From CAZFGK01 sp964518635 (lineage in GTDB: Bacteria > Zixibacteria > MSB-5A5 > GN15 > FEB-12): DNA of 64,000 nt. The stretch is from positions 1 to 64,000 of the forward strand of contig CAZFGK010000008.1 in the NCBI GenBank assembly GCA_964518635.1. Reading direction: 5' to 3'. The translations under genes and the position numbers were made by a program. Below the pieces are notes generated by a model. That model was not told the origin of the DNA. It did not search any database and worked only from the letters and a program-made list of their open reading frames with translations. Below, piece after piece: positions 62,093 through 64,000 of the stretch (its first letter is position 1; every line of letters begins with the position of its first letter).

Positions 62093-62177
62093 TACATCTT
62101 CTTTCAGTCAATGAGAGCGACTGCTCTCGGATCAATTTTTCAGCTCTATCAGTTTCTTTGTCAGCGAGGCGTACAAT

Positions 62178-63341
62178 CTACGCATCCTTCGCGAGCAGTT
62201 TCGCCTTGTCGATTCGTTCCCAGGTGAAATCTTTCTCGGTCCGTCCGAAATGCCCATACGCCGCAGTCTGGCGATAGATGGGACGCAAGAGATCAAGATC
62301 TCGGATAATCCCGCGCGGAGTCAGATCGAAATGTTTCCGAACTAACTCAACAAGACGCTTCTCCGGAACTTTCGCAGTCCCGTCACACCAGACCGACACC
62401 GACACCGGATCCTTTACGCCAATCGCATAGGCGAGCTGTACATGGCAACGATCCGCGAGTTTGGAAGCGACGATATTCTTTGCGACGTAACGCGCCATGT
62501 AGGTCGCCGAGCGGTCGACCTTTGTCGGGTCTTTGCCGGAGAATGCCCCACCGCCATGCGGAGCCATGCCGCCGTAGGTGTCGACGATGATCTTTCGTCC
62601 GGTCATGCCGGTATCAGACTGTGGTCCGCCGATGACAAATTTGCCGGTCGGGTTCACGAAATATTTCGTCTTCTTGTCGAGCATCTCTTTCGGCACAATC
62701 GGATTGACCACTTTTTCGACAATCTCTTCGCGAGACTTGTTGGTGATCTTCTTGCCGGTCTTGTCGAGAATTTCTTCCGTATGCTGCGTCGAGACAACGA
62801 CGGCATCAATACGTGCCGGAACGCCATCCTGATATTCGATGGTCACCTGAGTTTTTCCATCCGGTCCGAGATAACGCAGATGCCCTTTTTTGCGAACATC
62901 AGTGAGACGGGCGGCGAGTTTATGCGCGAGCATGATCGGCATCGGCATCAGTTCATCAGTCTCGTTACAGGCGAAACCGGCCATGAGTCCCTGATCGCCG
63001 GCTCCACCAGTATCAACTCCCTGCGCAATATCCGGCGACTGTGTGCCAATCGTATTGAGAATGGCGCAGGTGTTGTAAGTGAAGCCGTACGAGGACTTGG
63101 TGTAGCCGACATCTTCGATAATACCGCGAACGAGATTCCCGATATCGACATAGGCCTTGGTGGTGATTTCACCACCGACAATCACCATCCCGACGCTGAC
63201 AAATGTCTCGCAGGCGACGCGTGCGTTTTTGTCCTGACGAAGTACTTCATCAAGGACGCCATCTGAAATCTGATCCGAAAGTTTATCGGGGTGTCCCTCG
63301 GTCACTGATTCCGAGGTAAAGAGAAAATCACCCTTGGCCAC
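62178..63341 (-). CDS. metK: S-adenosylmethionine synthetase
   Basis: A 387-residue enzyme making S-adenosylmethionine from methionine and ATP. FTSESVTEGHPDKLSDQISD begins the first domain, GAGDQGLMAGFACNETDELMPMPI and FVIGGPQSDTGMTGRKIIVDTYGG near 250, and GGGAFSGKDPTKVDRSATYMARYVAKNIVA complete the metal and ATP sites. 86 bp before ahcY, in the same direction; together the methyl cycle. ATG 63341 begins the family consensus. Confidence 0.97.
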   Translation of the reverse strand: MAKGDFLFTSESVTEGHPDKLSDQISDGVLDEVLRQDKNARVACETFVSVGMVIVGGEITTKAYVDIGNLVRGIIEDVGYTKSSYGFTYNTCAILNTIGTQSPDIAQGVDTGGAGDQGLMAGFACNETDELMPMPIMLAHKLAARLTDVRKKGHLRYLGPDGKTQVTIEYQDGVPARIDAVVVSTQHTEEILDKTGKKITNKSREEIVEKVVNPIVPKEMLDKKTKYFVNPTGKFVIGGPQSDTGMTGRKIIVDTYGGMAPHGGGAFSGKDPTKVDRSATYMARYVAKNIVASKLADRCHVQLAYAIGVKDPVSVSVWCDGTAKVPEKRLVELVRKHFDLTPRGIIRDLDLLRPIYRQTAAYGHFGRTEKDFTWERIDKAKLLAKDA

Positions 63342-63402
63342 GTCTGCTCCTTCTTTCCTTCATCGCCGTCGCGTCGTCGCGCGGTCTGCTGTTCGCGTGT
63401 GA

Positions 63403-64000
63403 TCAGACGCTGACTGCGTCCGCAACCTCACTGTAATCACCAATATTCAAAACAAGTTCTTTTCCATCTGCATTCCCGATAATACGGGCTTCATCCCCTA
63501 CGAGAGAATCCCGCACCACCGCCCCATCGACAACCGATCGTCTGCCGATCACACTGTTGGAAATTGTCGAGCCGGTAATTTTCGCGTAGTCATCAATCGT
63601 TACATACGGCCCGATTTTCGCGTTCTGCATCTCGACCCCTTTTCCCACCCAGACTGGCGGCATGATACGTGCGCCACTCCCGCTTGTAGCATTGGCGACA
63701 CCATCCAACAGGACACGATTGGTTTCGAGCATCGTCTCTTTTTTGCCGCAATCGAACCAGTTGGAGACTTCGAATGGAGTAATCTGCTCACCATCTTCAA
63801 GCATGCGCTGAAGAGCATCAGTCAATTGAATCTCACCACGAGTTCGTTTGTCACTCTGCACATGAGAGCCAAGAATACTATTGAGTAAACGGGCATCAGC
63901 GAAACTATAGAGCCCGATAATTGCCAGATTCGAGGTTGGATGCTCCGGCTTCTCAATCAAGCGGTTGATCTTGCCGTTGGCAGTCTCTGCAATTCCAAAA
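63403..64000 (-). CDS. Nucleotidyltransferase of the RmlA/GlmU type, C-terminal part (truncated by window edge)
   Basis: A minus-strand gene whose 5' end lies beyond the window; the last 198 codons are visible. The frame reads through base 64000 (FGIAETANGKINRLIEKP), so TTG 63960 is not the start. RLIEKPEHPTSNLAIIGLYSF is typical of RmlA-like sugar-1-phosphate nucleotidyltransferases, and TRGEIQLTDALQRMLEDG follows. The last 90 residues form a left-handed beta-helix (IGPYVTIDDYAKITGSTISNSVIGRRSVVDGAVV), as in bifunctional GlmU or GlgC-type members. Acts on a nucleotide-sugar precursor for the envelope. Confidence 0.85.
   Translation of the reverse strand, partial: FGIAETANGKINRLIEKPEHPTSNLAIIGLYSFADARLLNSILGSHVQSDKRTRGEIQLTDALQRMLEDGEQITPFEVSNWFDCGKKETMLETNRVLLDGVANATSGSGARIMPPVWVGKGVEMQNAKIGPYVTIDDYAKITGSTISNSVIGRRSVVDGAVVRDSLVGDEARIIGNADGKELVLNIGDYSEVADAVSV

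Overview
The window is a 64 kb stretch of a Gram-negative bacterial chromosome that includes the replication origin. The order mrp, oriC, dnaA, dnaN, (inserted GIY-YIG gene), recF marks the origin. The envelope is diderm with lipopolysaccharide: kdsA-kdsC-kdsD, an LpxL-type acyltransferase with LptC, and an LptF/LptG pair are all present. A secreted beta-helix protein ending in two dockerin-type repeats, many small lipoproteins and dense intergenic repeat islands fit an uncultured lineage of the FCB group, for example Zixibacteria-like. That placement is inference from gene style, not from a marker tree. No rRNA, tRNA, CRISPR array, transposase or prophage was seen.

Layout. 1-5178: the tail of a CDGSH protein, an SdpI-like membrane protein, and the dockerin exoprotein bracketed by two identical 90 bp repeats. 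5179-15579: mrp, oriC with six DnaA-box-like sites, dnaA, dnaN, a GIY-YIG gene, two small envelope proteins, recF, an ABC ATPase and rpmA. 15671-26728: M1 peptidase, fumC, RqcH-like protein, KimA-like permease, a SpoIIAA-like protein, YggS, LpxL-like acyltransferase, LptC. 27115-30401: a DUF4398-type lipoprotein, two L,D-transpeptidases and a third protein with no catalytic motif. 30448-33463: an unknown A+T-rich gene, a BFD-type ferredoxin, and a YCII/DGPF plus ECF42-type sigma pair.

33907-38853 (minus): lysS, a lipoprotein, coaD, an unknown protein and a ComEA-like protein. 39248-42612: an ECF sigma factor with a Cys-rich transmembrane anti-sigma partner, then an outer-membrane barrel and a DUF4410-like lipoprotein. 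43043-50297: TPR protein, rex with a Rex operator, a tandem pair of large membrane/TPR paralogs, and alr. 50459-53147: a degenerate alpha/beta hydrolase, a membrane-bound AraC regulator and a DUF4430 lipoprotein. 53243-64000: KDO synthesis genes, an orphan ECF S component, YhaM-like nuclease, LptF/G, ahcY, metK and a truncated nucleotidyltransferase.

Most long intergenic gaps are mosaics of a few short repeat modules: one containing CTTCGACAGGCTCAG, one beginning TTGTAGGGCGGG, a ~124 bp element with GTGCCCCAC / GTGGGGCAC ends, a GC palindrome, and a GTCGGCACCGAAGACGG module. The strongest leads are the L,D-transpeptidase cluster with a shared DUF4398-type domain, Rex operators (one at rex, one weaker before that cluster), two genes whose sequence argues for non-AUG starts (CTG and ATC), a hydrolase that has lost its whole catalytic triad, and the membrane/TPR tandem paralogs.
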